Part shown: positions 11,255 to 20,673 of the stretch, piece by piece
How the letters are laid out: the number at the start of each line of letters is the position of its first letter
Numbering within the stretch: the stretch's first letter is position 1
Source: Azoarcus taiwanensis
GTDB taxonomy: Bacteria > Pseudomonadota > Gammaproteobacteria > Burkholderiales > Rhodocyclaceae
Reading direction: 5' to 3'
DNA: 64,000 nt
NCBI RefSeq assembly: GCF_012910885.1
Contig: NZ_WTVM01000001.1
Location: forward strand, 29,107-93,106
Notes under the pieces: model-generated
The model's input: only the letters and a program-made list of their open reading frames with translations
Database searches by the model: none
What the model was told of the DNA's origin: nothing
Made by a program: the position numbers and the translations under genes

Positions 11255-11815
11255 TCAGACCCGCCTGCCGAGCAGGAACGTTCGCCGTGTCAGGCCTTGC
11301 GGCTCGCTGTCCGACCGATCCGCTTGTGGCATGAGTACCGGCGCTGCCTGCAAGCAGGCGTCAATCGCCTCGGCCGCGATCGCTCTCGCACAGGCCTGAG
11401 ACTCGATACCTTGCGCAGGCGCGATCAGCGGACAATACAGGAACGGCCCCAAGCCGTTCTCGCCTACATCGGCGATGAACGCCATCTCACCTACCGGCAG
11501 TTCGCAGCGAACTCGCTCGCCCTGTCCTGCGTCACGCCATAGCGCGCCCCCGCCGAACACCAGCGTAAGAAGAATGCTCCAGGGCGTGATCACCACCGCC
11601 AGCCAGTCTCCTGCCAACCGCCGGCATTGCGCAACCTCGACCTCAAGCGCCGGATTCAGAAACGGCAAGCCCGCCATGCGTGTCGTGGCGATCGCAGCGT
11701 AGTGAGCCGCGAGCACCGGTGAGGGGTCATCAACACGAATCGTCGCCGGTAGCGCCGCAGGCGCACGCAGCGCAGGCACTCGGACGTTGCGCAGAAAGCC
11801 CTGAGTCTCGCTCAT
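11255..11815 (-). CDS. hybE: [NiFe]-hydrogenase assembly chaperone HybE
   Basis: A 186-residue cytosolic protein of the HybE/HoxT family. The signature region is RMAGLPFLNPALEVEV, then DWLAVVITPWSILLTLVF and LPVGEMAFIADV. HybE-type chaperones hold the precursor subunits and delay Tat export until cofactors are inserted. It is the last gene of the hyb operon; its start overlaps the stop of the hypC-family gene in ATGA. The C-terminus ends in a basic RRTFLLGRRV tail. Confidence 0.85.
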   Translation of the reverse strand: MSETQGFLRNVRVPALRAPAALPATIRVDDPSPVLAAHYAAIATTRMAGLPFLNPALEVEVAQCRRLAGDWLAVVITPWSILLTLVFGGGALWRDAGQGERVRCELPVGEMAFIADVGENGLGPFLYCPLIAPAQGIESQACARAIAAEAIDACLQAAPVLMPQADRSDSEPQGLTRRTFLLGRRV

Positions 11816-12078
11816 GCGAGATCCCTGAAATGGGTCGCGGGGTCATAATCACCGTCGAGCGAAGCCGCCAACGCAGCGAGCGCATCCTCGATCAACGCGA
11901 GTTCCCCCGGTTCGACCACTTCCTTGGCGAATCCGAGCGCAACCAGCACCCAGGTGCCCAACCCCTGCGGACCGACCAGCAGCATGTTGACCTGCTGTCG
12001 ACGCCCGGCACGCTCGACGATGGCCAGATCGCCGTCCGCGAGGTTCTCCACGACCTGCATCGGGACGGACAGGCACAT
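11812..12078 (-). CDS. HypC-family hydrogenase chaperone (HybG/HupF type)
   Basis: An 88-residue relative of HypC. It starts MCLSVPMQVV, keeping Cys2, which in HypC binds the Fe(CN)2CO precursor and the large subunit. It lies 1 bp after hybD and overlaps hybE. A second HypC, with the more typical start MCLAIPARV, is encoded at 27140-27382. This copy sits inside the structural operon, so it is probably dedicated to the HybC precursor, as HybG is in E. coli. That role is inferred from position. Confidence 0.85.
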   Translation of the reverse strand: MCLSVPMQVVENLADGDLAIVERAGRRQQVNMLLVGPQGLGTWVLVALGFAKEVVEPGELALIEDALAALAASLDGDYDPATHFRDLA

Positions 12079-12079
12079 C

Positions 12080-12607
12080 TCAGTGAGCTCCGGCGACGAC
12101 CTTGCGAGGTTGCGTGGGGTAACCGCCTTCGGCCAGCGCCCGACGCACCGCGTCGATTACCTGCGGCATCACCGCCTCGATCTCGGCAGTCAAGCCCATC
12201 GCGGTCGAGACCTCGACCGGCTGGACGCCGACGATGACGATCCTCCTCGGCGCACGGCCGGTCAGCAGCATGGTCGCGAAGACGTCGGACAGTCCGACCT
12301 GATGAGGAGACAGACGCGTGCGAAAGAAAGCCGGCACCTCGTCGTCCTGCAACACGACGACGCTGGCCGGGGGTTTGCCGACCCGGACGCAGTCGACCAC
12401 GACCAGCAGGTCAAGGTCCTCCAGGTCGTCGAGCATCTCCATAGCGCTGGTGCCGCCATCGAGCACCGACAACCCCGACGGGAGATCATGCGTCGCGGCA
12501 AACCGCGTCACCGCCTCGACCCCGACGCCTTCATCGGTTAGCAGAATGTTCCCCACCCCGAGCAGGACTGCCCGCTGCGGGTCGGTTGCGGCGTCGAGAC
12601 TGGTCAT
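12080..12607 (-). CDS. hybD: Hydrogenase maturation endopeptidase HybD
   Basis: A 175-residue nickel-dependent protease that removes the C-terminal tail of the large subunit after nickel insertion. LLGVGNILLTDEGVGVEAV near residue 15 holds the conserved metal-binding Glu/Asp, and LVVVDCVRVG continues the fold. I chose ATG 12607 because it is 2 bp from the large-subunit stop and gives the usual N-terminus. Its substrate should be HybC, whose 15-residue tail is visible in the sequence. Confidence 0.92.
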   Translation of the reverse strand: MTSLDAATDPQRAVLLGVGNILLTDEGVGVEAVTRFAATHDLPSGLSVLDGGTSAMEMLDDLEDLDLLVVVDCVRVGKPPASVVVLQDDEVPAFFRTRLSPHQVGLSDVFATMLLTGRAPRRIVIVGVQPVEVSTAMGLTAEIEAVMPQVIDAVRRALAEGGYPTQPRKVVAGAH

Positions 12608-12609
12608 CG

Positions 12610-14322
12610 TCAAGCCGCCTTCACTTGCACGACCTGATTGTGCTCGGTGTCGAGTACATGCACCGCACACGCCAGGCAGGGGTCGAATGAATGCACCGTC
12701 CGCAACACCTCGAGCGGTTGATCCGGATCGGCAACCGGGTTGCCGACCAGCGACGCCTCGTAGGCACCCGGCCGCTCCTTATTGTCGCGCGGGGCGGCAT
12801 TCCAGGTAGTCGGCACCACGCACTGGTAGTTCTTGATCTTGCCGTTGTCGATGACGACCCAGTGCGACAGTATGCCCCGCGGTGCTTCATGAAAGCCGAA
12901 GCCGCGCTGCTCGCCGCGCGGGAAAGTCGGCGCGTTGAAGGTCGACTTGTCGCCGCTGGCCATATTGGCAATCAACAGGTCCCACTGTTTCGCCAGTTCG
13001 TCCACCTGGACCGCGCACGAGATCGCGCGAGCGGCATGACGGCCGATCGTCGAATGCATCGCGTCCAGCCCGACCTCGATACCCGCTATGGACGACACCC
13101 GGTTCAACGTCTCGGTTGCATAACGCGTCGTCGGCTCGTGGCCGGCCGCCAGCATCGTCATCACCCGGGCCAGAGGCCCCACCTGCATCGGTTTGTCGTA
13201 ATACGTCGGAGACTTCATCCAGGAGTATTTGCCGTCGTCCTGAAAGTCGGTGTAGTGCGGCGTGGTCTCTCCCTCGTAGGGGTGCAATGAGGCGTTCTCA
13301 CCACCTTTGTACGTATACCAGGAGTGCTTGATCGCCTCGCTGACGCCGTCGCGAAACCCGGCGTCGGCGAAGCTGCCGATCGGCGTGTATTGGCCCAGGT
13401 CGCCATTGGCGACATAGCCCCCGGGCAGGGCGAACCGGGTGCCCTTGGTGTCGAGCGGGATGTCCGGCGATGCAAGATAGTCGACGATGCCGCGGCCGTA
13501 GGTGGTCCACTCCGGGTAGAAGGCACCGATCACGCCGACGTCGACGAGGTACACGTTCTTCACGAAGTCCTCGAGCTTGCCGATCCACTCGCGCACCGCC
13601 ATCAGCCGCTCCATGGTCAGCACCGCCTGTGAATCGGTGGCGATCGGGTTGGCCACTCCGCCCACCGCGACGTTCTGGATGTGCGGCGTTTTCGAACCGA
13701 GAATGGAAACGATCTTGTTCGCGTGACGCTGAACCTCCAGGGCCTGCAGATAATGCGCCACTGCGATCAGGTTCACCTCCGGCGGCAGCTTCATCGCCGG
13801 GTGTCCCCAGTAGCCGTTGGTGAAGATGCCGAGCTGACCGGTGGCGACGAAACCGGAGATGCGATCCTTCACCTTGCGGAACTCGTGCCTGGAGTTGCCA
13901 GACCACGTCGAGAGGCTTTCGGCCAGCGCCGACGCCTTGTCGGGGTCGGCCTTGAGTGCATTGACGACATCGACCCAATCGAGCGCCGACAGGTGGTAGA
14001 AGTGCACGATATGGTCGTGTACCGCATGCGCGAGAATGATCAGGTTGCGAATGTACTGGGCGTTGAGGGGGATCTCGAGATCCAGCGCATTCTCCACCGC
14101 GCGCACCGAACAGATCGCGTGAACCGTGGTGCAGACGCCGCAGATACGCTGGGTGATCGCCCATGCGTCGCGCGGGTCACGCCCGATCAGGATGTTCTCC
14201 ACACCGCGATACATCTGGCCCGACGACCAGGCCTTGCTCACCTGCCCATCGTCCACCTCCACGTCGACTCGCAGGTGTCCTTCGATGCGCGTGACCGGGT
14301 CAATCGTGATTCGTTGCGTCAT
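12610..14322 (-). CDS. hybC: [NiFe]-hydrogenase large subunit, HybC type
   Basis: A 570-residue catalytic subunit carrying the Ni-Fe(CN)2CO site. The proximal cysteine pair is C61 and C64 in RICGVC; the distal pair is C549 and C552 in DPCLACAVH. The 15 residues after H555 (VLDTEHNQVVQVKAA) are the expected cleavage tail, so this is a processed, catalytic enzyme, unlike HupV. RIEGHLRVDVEV near residue 12 is also conserved. It lies downstream of hybB and partners the HybO small subunit. Confidence 0.97.
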   Translation of the reverse strand: MTQRITIDPVTRIEGHLRVDVEVDDGQVSKAWSSGQMYRGVENILIGRDPRDAWAITQRICGVCTTVHAICSVRAVENALDLEIPLNAQYIRNLIILAHAVHDHIVHFYHLSALDWVDVVNALKADPDKASALAESLSTWSGNSRHEFRKVKDRISGFVATGQLGIFTNGYWGHPAMKLPPEVNLIAVAHYLQALEVQRHANKIVSILGSKTPHIQNVAVGGVANPIATDSQAVLTMERLMAVREWIGKLEDFVKNVYLVDVGVIGAFYPEWTTYGRGIVDYLASPDIPLDTKGTRFALPGGYVANGDLGQYTPIGSFADAGFRDGVSEAIKHSWYTYKGGENASLHPYEGETTPHYTDFQDDGKYSWMKSPTYYDKPMQVGPLARVMTMLAAGHEPTTRYATETLNRVSSIAGIEVGLDAMHSTIGRHAARAISCAVQVDELAKQWDLLIANMASGDKSTFNAPTFPRGEQRGFGFHEAPRGILSHWVVIDNGKIKNYQCVVPTTWNAAPRDNKERPGAYEASLVGNPVADPDQPLEVLRTVHSFDPCLACAVHVLDTEHNQVVQVKAA

Positions 14323-14334
14323 TGTTCATTCTCC

Positions 14335-15495
14335 TCAGTGGGTGGCTGGCGCGTGTTCGCGCGGCAGCACCGGGAAACGCCGTGTGATGATGATGTAGGC
14401 CAGGATCTTCAGCGCGAAGATGCCGATGGTGACCACGAGCTCACCCACCGACGGGAAGTAGCTCCAGTGCGCGCCCGGGTCGTAGCCGATCAGATAGGCA
14501 TTGATGCGCAGCAGGATGCCGCCCATCAGCAGTGCGACGCCGCCCAGGAACAGATTGGCAGGATTTCGACGCGCCTCGCTCGAGCGCAGCAGGTAGAAGG
14601 TCAGCGCAAAGCAAGCAATCTCCAGCCAGAAGAAGATCGCCTGCAGGCTGCCCTCGAAAGCGTAGCCAAGCGCGCCGCGAGCGATCAGATCCGCGAAACG
14701 GAAGGCCAGAAAGCCGGCGAGCAGCCACAGCATCAGGCGGGCCATCGGATTGAGCAGATGCACCTCGACCGAGCGTCGATAGCCGGCGGCCGCTACACAG
14801 CTTTCGAACAGGATGATCGCGTAGCCCATCAACATGGCAGTCAGCAGGAAGATCAGCGGCAACCACATGGTCTGCCACAGGGGATGGACCTGGTGGCCAA
14901 ACACGATCAACAGCGACCCGAGCGAGGACTGGTGCATCATCGGCAGCACCATGCCGAGGCCGATGAAGATGTACATCGTCCCGACCAGCTTCTTGCGGGC
15001 ATGCTTCAGCCCGAACTTCTCGAGGATCGCGGGGGAAAACTCGATCCACAGCACCATGATGTAGAGCGACACGCACAACGCGACCTCGAACATCACCGAG
15101 TTGACGTGTGCATAGCCCGGCAGAAAGATGTGGTAGAAGTTCCAGTAACGCCCCAGGTCGAAAAGCACACCCACGCCGGCCAGCGTGTAGCCGAGCAGAC
15201 TCGCGAGCAACGCGGGACGGATGAGTGGATGGTATTCACCGCGGTTGAAGATGTAGACCAGCGCCGCCACCGCGAAACCACCGCAGGCAAAGGCCGAACC
15301 GATCACCACGTCAGCCACCACCCAGATGCCCCAGGGATAGCCGTCGTTGAGGTTGGTGACCGCGCCCAGGCCGTGAATGAAACGTACCCCAAGCACCGCC
15401 AGCGCGAGAATCACCAGCATCGCCAGAAAGAAGGTGACCGGCGTGAACAACCGCCCGCCTACCGGCGCATGCTCGACATGACCGTGCGAACTCAT
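14335..15495 (-). CDS. hybB: Hydrogenase membrane subunit HybB (NrfD family)
   Basis: A 386-residue integral membrane protein with about ten hydrophobic segments, the NrfD/HybB type. It links hydrogenase electrons to the quinone pool. Conserved polar patches include NDGYPWGIWVVADV near residue 50 and LDLGRYWNFYHIF near 115. There is no sign of the cytochrome b HupC/HyaC used by other uptake hydrogenases. Its start overlaps the hybA stop in ATGA. Confidence 0.93.
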   Translation of the reverse strand: MSSHGHVEHAPVGGRLFTPVTFFLAMLVILALAVLGVRFIHGLGAVTNLNDGYPWGIWVVADVVIGSAFACGGFAVAALVYIFNRGEYHPLIRPALLASLLGYTLAGVGVLFDLGRYWNFYHIFLPGYAHVNSVMFEVALCVSLYIMVLWIEFSPAILEKFGLKHARKKLVGTMYIFIGLGMVLPMMHQSSLGSLLIVFGHQVHPLWQTMWLPLIFLLTAMLMGYAIILFESCVAAAGYRRSVEVHLLNPMARLMLWLLAGFLAFRFADLIARGALGYAFEGSLQAIFFWLEIACFALTFYLLRSSEARRNPANLFLGGVALLMGGILLRINAYLIGYDPGAHWSYFPSVGELVVTIGIFALKILAYIIITRRFPVLPREHAPATH

Positions 15496-16475
15496 TTCTC
15501 ACCTCCTTCTTCATCGTCATGACGGCTGTTGCGCCGGGCTGCCCAGGTCATCGCACCAAACAGCGCGAGCGGCAACACCAGTCCGCTGTACAGGCCGTGC
15601 TGCAAGCCCTCCGAGCGCGACGCGTAGGAGTATTCCGGCAGGGCCGGCAAGCCGAGCTTCTGGTGCGGAATCGCGCCGATATGCAAGACCTGGGTGCCAC
15701 CGCCCTCGTGCTCGCCGTAGATGTGCTGCTGATAGTTCGCGACCGGCCCTTCCCAACTTTGGTCCGGCCCGTTGGTGATGTCGCCACGGGGATAGACCGT
15801 CGTGCCGCCGGGCTCGAGCGCAACCCGACGCCGAGCCTCTTCGAGCAGGTCGCCGACCTTTCCGAACAGCGTTGCCCCGGTCGGACAAACCTCGGCGCAG
15901 GCCGCGTACTGGCCGTCCTCCGTGCGATGACGGCAGAGTTCGCACTTGCCGATCGCGCCGGTCGGTGAATCGTAGTCGTACTTGGGGATCCCGAACGGGC
16001 AGGCGGCGACGCAATAGCGGCACCCGATGCAAATGTTGGCGTCGTACTCGACGATGCCGGTGACCTTGTCCTTGGTCATCGCCGACACCGGACACGCCGA
16101 CACACAGGACGGATCAACGCAGTGATAGCAGGAGGCCTTGGTGAAGGCATAGCCGTTCTCGACCGAATCCTTCTGGGACAGATCGCCGTCCTTGTACACC
16201 TTGATCACGTTGAAAGTTCGCGCCGTAGTGTCCAGCGGCGTGTCCCACAGGGCATCGACCGGCGAGTTGTAGTCGAGCGGCAGGTCGTTGACCTCCTTGC
16301 ACGCCGATACGCAGGCCTTGCACCCGATGCACAGGGTGCCATCGAACAGCAGACCCACCGCGTCGGGCGAGCGCTCCGGCATCGGCCGGGCTTCAGCGCG
16401 CGGGGCAACTGCCGCCGCCGCGACCGCACCGGTTCCAGCCAGAGTTCCTCTCAGGAAATCGCGCCGGGATGTCAT
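15492..16475 (-). CDS. hybA: Hydrogenase iron-sulfur subunit HybA
   Basis: A 327-residue periplasmic ferredoxin-like subunit. A Tat signal (SRRDFLRGTLAG) starts the protein. Four [4Fe-4S] motifs follow, for example CIGCKACVSACK near residue 54, CVDPSCVSACP, CIGCRYCVAACP and CELCRHR. A C-terminal hydrophobic anchor (GLVLPLALFGAMTWA) ends in basic residues. It carries electrons from HybO to HybB. The start at 16475 overlaps the hybO stop (ATGA), and the end overlaps hybB, so hybO-A-B are translationally coupled. Confidence 0.94.
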   Translation of the reverse strand: MTSRRDFLRGTLAGTGAVAAAAVAPRAEARPMPERSPDAVGLLFDGTLCIGCKACVSACKEVNDLPLDYNSPVDALWDTPLDTTARTFNVIKVYKDGDLSQKDSVENGYAFTKASCYHCVDPSCVSACPVSAMTKDKVTGIVEYDANICIGCRYCVAACPFGIPKYDYDSPTGAIGKCELCRHRTEDGQYAACAEVCPTGATLFGKVGDLLEEARRRVALEPGGTTVYPRGDITNGPDQSWEGPVANYQQHIYGEHEGGGTQVLHIGAIPHQKLGLPALPEYSYASRSEGLQHGLYSGLVLPLALFGAMTWAARRNSRHDDEEGGEK

Positions 16476-17641
16476 GCCGAGCCTCCGTCCTTGTCGGTGC
16501 GCTCGGCCGGTGCGTCGGCCGGACGAGCCTTGCCGAGGTTGCGGGCCAGCATGGCGCCAGCGCCTGCCGCCGCACCGGCCACGGCGGCGATGACTGCGGC
16601 CTCGCCGGTCTTCGCCCCGCTGCCCTGCTGCTCGTGGATGCGGGGGAAGCTGATCGGCGGATGAACGCTCTTGAGTTGCGCCAGCGTGTGGATCGGCTTT
16701 TCGAACCCGACACCCTGCTCGGTACAGCCGATACAGGGGTGGCCGCAGCCGACCGGCCAGGTGCCGGCGCCGACGTCGCCGAACAACACCGTCGGACAGT
16801 TGGCATAGGTTTCCGGGCCCTTGCAACCCAGCTTGTAAAGGCAATAGCCCTTGCGGTGCCCCTCGTCACCGAACTCCATCGCAAAGCGACCGGCATCGAA
16901 ATGCGCGCGACGTTCGCAATGGTCGTGAATCAGGCGCGAGTAGGCGAAAAGCGGTCGCCCCTCATGATCGACTTCCGGCAAAGTGCCGAATGTCAGGAAA
17001 TGCACCACCGTCGCCAGGAAGTTGTAGGGATTGGGCGGGCACCCGGGGATATTCACGACCGGTCTGTCGAGGATGCTGTCGACACCGGTGGCACCCGTGG
17101 GATTCGGCGACGTCGAAGGCATGCCACCCCAGGCGGCACAGGAACCGATCGCGATCACCGCTGCGGCGTCCGCCGCACATTCTCGGGCCAGGTCGATCGC
17201 AGTGTGCCCGCCTATCTTGCAATAGATGCCGTTTTCACGGGTCGGGATCGCGCCTTCGATCACGAGCAGATACTTGCCCTTGTTCTCGGTCATCGCCTGA
17301 ATTCGGGCGGCCTCGAACTGGTGGCCGGCCGCCGCGAACAGGGTTTCGTGGTAGTCGAGCGATATGACGTCGAGAATCAACTTCTCCAACGTCGGATGCT
17401 CGGCACGCAACATGGATTCGGTGCAACCGGTGCATTCCTGAAAATGCAGCCAGATCACCGACGGTCGCCGTGCTTGTTCGATCGCCTTCTGTATCTGGGC
17501 TTCCGCGCCCCGACTCAGTCCCAGCGTGGTTGCCAGCGTCGCGCAGAATTGCATGAAGCCGCGCCGCGTCATGCCAAGTCGGTCTTCGATGGGCCGCGCG
17601 TACCAGGCTTCGGCAAGTTCCTTGAGTTCCTTGTGCATCAT
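16472..17641 (-). CDS. hybO: [NiFe]-hydrogenase small subunit, HybO type
   Basis: A 389-residue Fe-S subunit. The Tat motif TRRGFM is at residues 25-30 and a hydrophobic C-terminal anchor is near residues 345-365. The proximal cluster site reads ECTGCTES (C70, C73); the residue between the cysteines is Gly. In O2-tolerant membrane hydrogenases that Gly is a cysteine (ECTCCSE). The later GSCAAWGG also lacks the extra cysteine. So this is a standard-type, probably O2-sensitive enzyme. GGGGGAG precedes an ATG pair; the second ATG (17638) is equally possible. First gene of the structural operon. Confidence 0.95.
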   Translation of the reverse strand: MMHKELKELAEAWYARPIEDRLGMTRRGFMQFCATLATTLGLSRGAEAQIQKAIEQARRPSVIWLHFQECTGCTESMLRAEHPTLEKLILDVISLDYHETLFAAAGHQFEAARIQAMTENKGKYLLVIEGAIPTRENGIYCKIGGHTAIDLARECAADAAAVIAIGSCAAWGGMPSTSPNPTGATGVDSILDRPVVNIPGCPPNPYNFLATVVHFLTFGTLPEVDHEGRPLFAYSRLIHDHCERRAHFDAGRFAMEFGDEGHRKGYCLYKLGCKGPETYANCPTVLFGDVGAGTWPVGCGHPCIGCTEQGVGFEKPIHTLAQLKSVHPPISFPRIHEQQGSGAKTGEAAVIAAVAGAAAGAGAMLARNLGKARPADAPAERTDKDGGSA

Positions 17642-17685
17642 CTCCCCCGTGGATCGTCGATTCGATCGGATGTATGCACTCCACT

Positions 17686-17701
17686 AACAAGAAACGTGCC
17701 T
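17686..17701 (-). promoter_or_regulatory. Sigma-54 promoter candidate of the hyb operon
   Basis: Read on the minus strand: AGGCACG, 4 nt, TTGTT. This matches TGGCACG-N4-TTGCW except for A at the first position and T for C at -12. The invariant -24 GG and the spacing fit. The start site would be near 17676, about 35 nt before hybO. The nearby NtrC-type regulator HoxA makes a sigma-54 promoter expected. Confidence 0.6.
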
Positions 17702-17828
17702 GCTCCCTAAGTCACTATTATTCCGCGTGTTTTTGGAAAAAAGGCCGCCTGACTGTCACTTCTGGAGCAAAGCGGCTTCGCACTGCAAACCCGTCACCGG
17801 TAAGCGGGCTTCCAGTACCGAGCCCGCG

Positions 17829-19193
17829 TCAGCGTGCCGCCCGGTCGCGCGGCAGGCTCAGGGTGAACACCGCGCCACCCTCCGGTCGGTTCTCCGCGCG
17901 CAAGCTTCCACGGTGACGCTCGACGATGCCGTAGCTGATCGCCAGCCCGAGCCCCGTACCCTTGCCCACCGGTTTGGTCGTGAAAAAGGGGTCAAACACG
18001 TGCGGCAGATGCGCGGGACCGATGCCCGGTCCATTATCGAAGAAACGCAGCTGCACCTCGTCACCGAGGATTTCGGCCACGATCTCGAGGCTTGGCGCTT
18101 CGATATCGGCGGTCGCATCGCAGGCGTTCTGCACCAGATTCATGACCACCTGTTGCAGCTGCCCGGCGGAGCCGGATACCGGCAGGGATACCGGCAGGGA
18201 CAGACTCACGCGAAACTGCTCTCGAGCGGCCTTGGTGACCCAGCGCACAGCCCGTTCGACGACCTCGACCAGATCCAGGGACTTGTTCTCGTCGCGGTCT
18301 ATCGCCGAGAAGCGCTTCAGGCCGTCGACGATGTCGCGGGTGCGTTCTGCACCCTCGATCGTGCCTTCGATGAGCGGAGACAGGTCCGACAGGATGCGGT
18401 CGATCCGCAAGTCCTCACGCAGCGCCGCCAGTCCCTCCGGAGACATGCCTGCATGCACCGCGTCGAGATACTCGTGCATGCGTTCTGCGTAGCGGCGCAG
18501 GGCATGCGTGTTGCCGAGAATGAAGCTGATCGGATTGTTGAGTTCGTGCGCCACCCCGGCCACCAGCCGGCCAAGAGACGCCATCTTTTCGGAGTGCAGC
18601 AACTGCTGCTGGGTGCGTTTGAGATCCTCGTGCGCACGGTGAAGCGCCTGGTAGGCACGGCGCAACTCACCCACCGGGCGGCCGGTCACCACCATGCCGA
18701 GGGACTTTCCGACCGCGCTATATCGCGGCGTGCAGTTGAGCGACACTGGCACCGGCGTGCCGTCATAGGCACGCAGCGGAAGCTCGCAATCGTACATGCC
18801 CTTGTCCCCGGCCATCGCCAGCAGAGATTGCGCCTGCCGGCGAGAGGTTTCGTCGGCAAACAGCTCGGTGATGCTCGTTCCCCGCAGTTGCTCGGCCGAG
18901 CGGCCGCAGAAGTCTTCGAGCGAACTGTTGACGTCTTCGATCACGCCCAGGCGGTCGCAGACGACGAGAATGTCCGACATCGAGGTCAGCACCGAGAGGA
19001 TGAACTGCTGCGACTCCTCCAGGCGTGCGTTCTTTTCTTCGAGCGCCACCTCGTACTGCAGCAAGTCGGAATACACCTCATCCATCTTCTGGATGACGTC
19101 CATCCACACCTCTTCCCCGACGCCGACCAGCTCGCTGCCCGGGCTGACGCGCCGCCTCGCGCCAGGTCTATCGCTTGGAGGGTTGTCGCTCAT
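17829..19193 (-). CDS. hupT: H2-responsive sensor histidine kinase HupT/HoxJ
   Basis: A 454-residue soluble kinase without membrane segments. A coiled region (residues about 32-65) leads into a PAS domain (about 65-175). The phosphoacceptor is H216 in VAGVAHELNNP, and the ATPase domain has NLVQNACDA, FFDNGPGIG and GTGLGLAIS. HoxJ/HupT receives the hydrogen signal by direct contact with the regulatory hydrogenase HupUV and acts on HoxA/HupR. I chose ATG 19193; it is 19 bp downstream of the hupV stop. Confidence 0.92.
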   Translation of the reverse strand: MSDNPPSDRPGARRRVSPGSELVGVGEEVWMDVIQKMDEVYSDLLQYEVALEEKNARLEESQQFILSVLTSMSDILVVCDRLGVIEDVNSSLEDFCGRSAEQLRGTSITELFADETSRRQAQSLLAMAGDKGMYDCELPLRAYDGTPVPVSLNCTPRYSAVGKSLGMVVTGRPVGELRRAYQALHRAHEDLKRTQQQLLHSEKMASLGRLVAGVAHELNNPISFILGNTHALRRYAERMHEYLDAVHAGMSPEGLAALREDLRIDRILSDLSPLIEGTIEGAERTRDIVDGLKRFSAIDRDENKSLDLVEVVERAVRWVTKAAREQFRVSLSLPVSLPVSGSAGQLQQVVMNLVQNACDATADIEAPSLEIVAEILGDEVQLRFFDNGPGIGPAHLPHVFDPFFTTKPVGKGTGLGLAISYGIVERHRGSLRAENRPEGGAVFTLSLPRDRAAR

Positions 19194-19212
19194 GTCACGC
19201 TCCAAAGAAACC

Positions 19213-20673
19213 CTAATGGACAGTGCACACCATGCACGGATCGAAGGACCGCACGATGTGCTGCACCGCCAGCGGTACTGTCTCATTGTCACCCACCGGC
19301 GCCCCCACCAACGCCTGCTCGAGCGCGCCGGGCACGCCCGCACGGTCGCGCGGCGAGAAATTCCAGGTCGTCGGTGCGACGATCTGATAACTGCCTACTC
19401 TGCCCCGCCGGATCACCAGCCAGTGGCCCAGGGCGCCGCGCGCCGCCTCGACGAGGCCGACTCCACTGGCTTCGTCCGGCAGCTCGCCGTGCACGCAGAA
19501 ATGCTCGCCGGGCCGTATCTCTCGCACCCAGCGCTCCATTGCCGGCACGACCAGTGCGAGTTCCAGAAGGCGCGCAAGCACCCGCGCGAAAACGCTTCCG
19601 CCGTCGCGGGTGACGACATCAACGATCAGCGGATGTCCGGCGACGAACTGCCGTGCCAAGGCGCCGCACTCCGCGACCTCCCCCGCCAGACGCGGGGCCT
19701 TGCACCAGGTGTAGGCGTCGGGTTTGTCGAGGAGCGGCAGCGTCCGGCCATGAAGAGGATGCCGCGCTTCATCGTCCATCAGCCAGGCATGGCTGACATC
19801 CTCGGTGATCTCAGCCGGGTCGAAGGCGCGTCCGGCCTCGCCGACACCTCGTACGCCCCGCGCGAACAGGTGCCGGCCTTCAATCTCATAGGCTCCGAAC
19901 GCCAGATACAGCTCGCTCCCTCGTCCCAGCCGCTGCAAGCCCAGTTCCCTGGCAATCGCCAGAAAGCGGGCAAAGTCGGACGCATCCGCAGCGCGCTGTT
20001 GCGCCCACGCGTGCAAGGCATCGCTCGAAGCAATCGCCGAGATTTCCTCGAGTGGCGCGCCGAACAGCGTTTGTTCCAGCCAGCTGCGAAATGCGCGCAA
20101 CAGGGTAAGCAGGCGTACCTTCTCGTTGGCGGCCACCGCACGCGACGCCCCTCCGGGCTGCAAGGCCAGCGTATGCGGCCATTTGCCCGACAGCATCCCG
20201 GTCAGATGCAAAAACGCAGCCCGTGCGGGCAAGACCGCTGCCGGCGCGCTGCCTTCCACCGCCTTGAAACGTTGGCGGGCATCATCGAACCACGACCGCC
20301 TGCGATACGCATCCCTGGCGAAATCCGGCATGAAGAAAAGGTAGAAATGCGTCAGGTGGTCGGCAAGGTTCTCCGCTGCAAGCACGAGATTCGCAACCCG
20401 TTCACCATTCGGCGGGGCGATCAGCCCGGTCGCGTCACGCAAGGCCGCAGCCACCGCCGCCGACTGCGACACCGAACAGATGCCACAGATGCGTGGCACC
20501 AGCACCATCGCATCGTGCGGGTGCTTGCCCTCCATGATCTGCTCGAATCCACGATACAGCGGCGAGCTGACGCGAGCAGCTTCAACCCGGCCGGCGACCA
20601 CATCAAGATCCACCTCGAGGTCACCCTCGACCCGGTTGAACGGCCCGACGAGAATGCGGCGTGCGTCGCTCAC
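19213..20673 (-). CDS. hupV: Regulatory (H2-sensing) hydrogenase large subunit HupV/HoxC
   Basis: A 486-residue large-subunit homologue. C63/C66 lie in RICGIC and C480/C483 in DPCMVC, so the Ni-Fe site is complete. The protein stops at the histidine after CTV, with no C-terminal tail. Catalytic precursors have a cleaved tail, while sensor hydrogenases do not, so this identifies it as the H2 sensor. The best start is GTG at 20673, giving MSDARRILVGPFNRVEG; it overlaps the hupU stop as GTGA. No earlier ATG fits the family N-terminus. Confidence 0.94.
   Translation of the reverse strand: MSDARRILVGPFNRVEGDLEVDLDVVAGRVEAARVSSPLYRGFEQIMEGKHPHDAMVLVPRICGICSVSQSAAVAAALRDATGLIAPPNGERVANLVLAAENLADHLTHFYLFFMPDFARDAYRRRSWFDDARQRFKAVEGSAPAAVLPARAAFLHLTGMLSGKWPHTLALQPGGASRAVAANEKVRLLTLLRAFRSWLEQTLFGAPLEEISAIASSDALHAWAQQRAADASDFARFLAIARELGLQRLGRGSELYLAFGAYEIEGRHLFARGVRGVGEAGRAFDPAEITEDVSHAWLMDDEARHPLHGRTLPLLDKPDAYTWCKAPRLAGEVAECGALARQFVAGHPLIVDVVTRDGGSVFARVLARLLELALVVPAMERWVREIRPGEHFCVHGELPDEASGVGLVEAARGALGHWLVIRRGRVGSYQIVAPTTWNFSPRDRAGVPGALEQALVGAPVGDNETVPLAVQHIVRSFDPCMVCTVH

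Noticed and set aside
13681..15522. Very long plus-strand open frame (613 codons) over hybC/hybB
   Set aside because: Its translation is rich in H, R, Q and D without folds or motifs, and both overlapped genes are unmistakable on the minus strand. High GC content explains long antisense frames.
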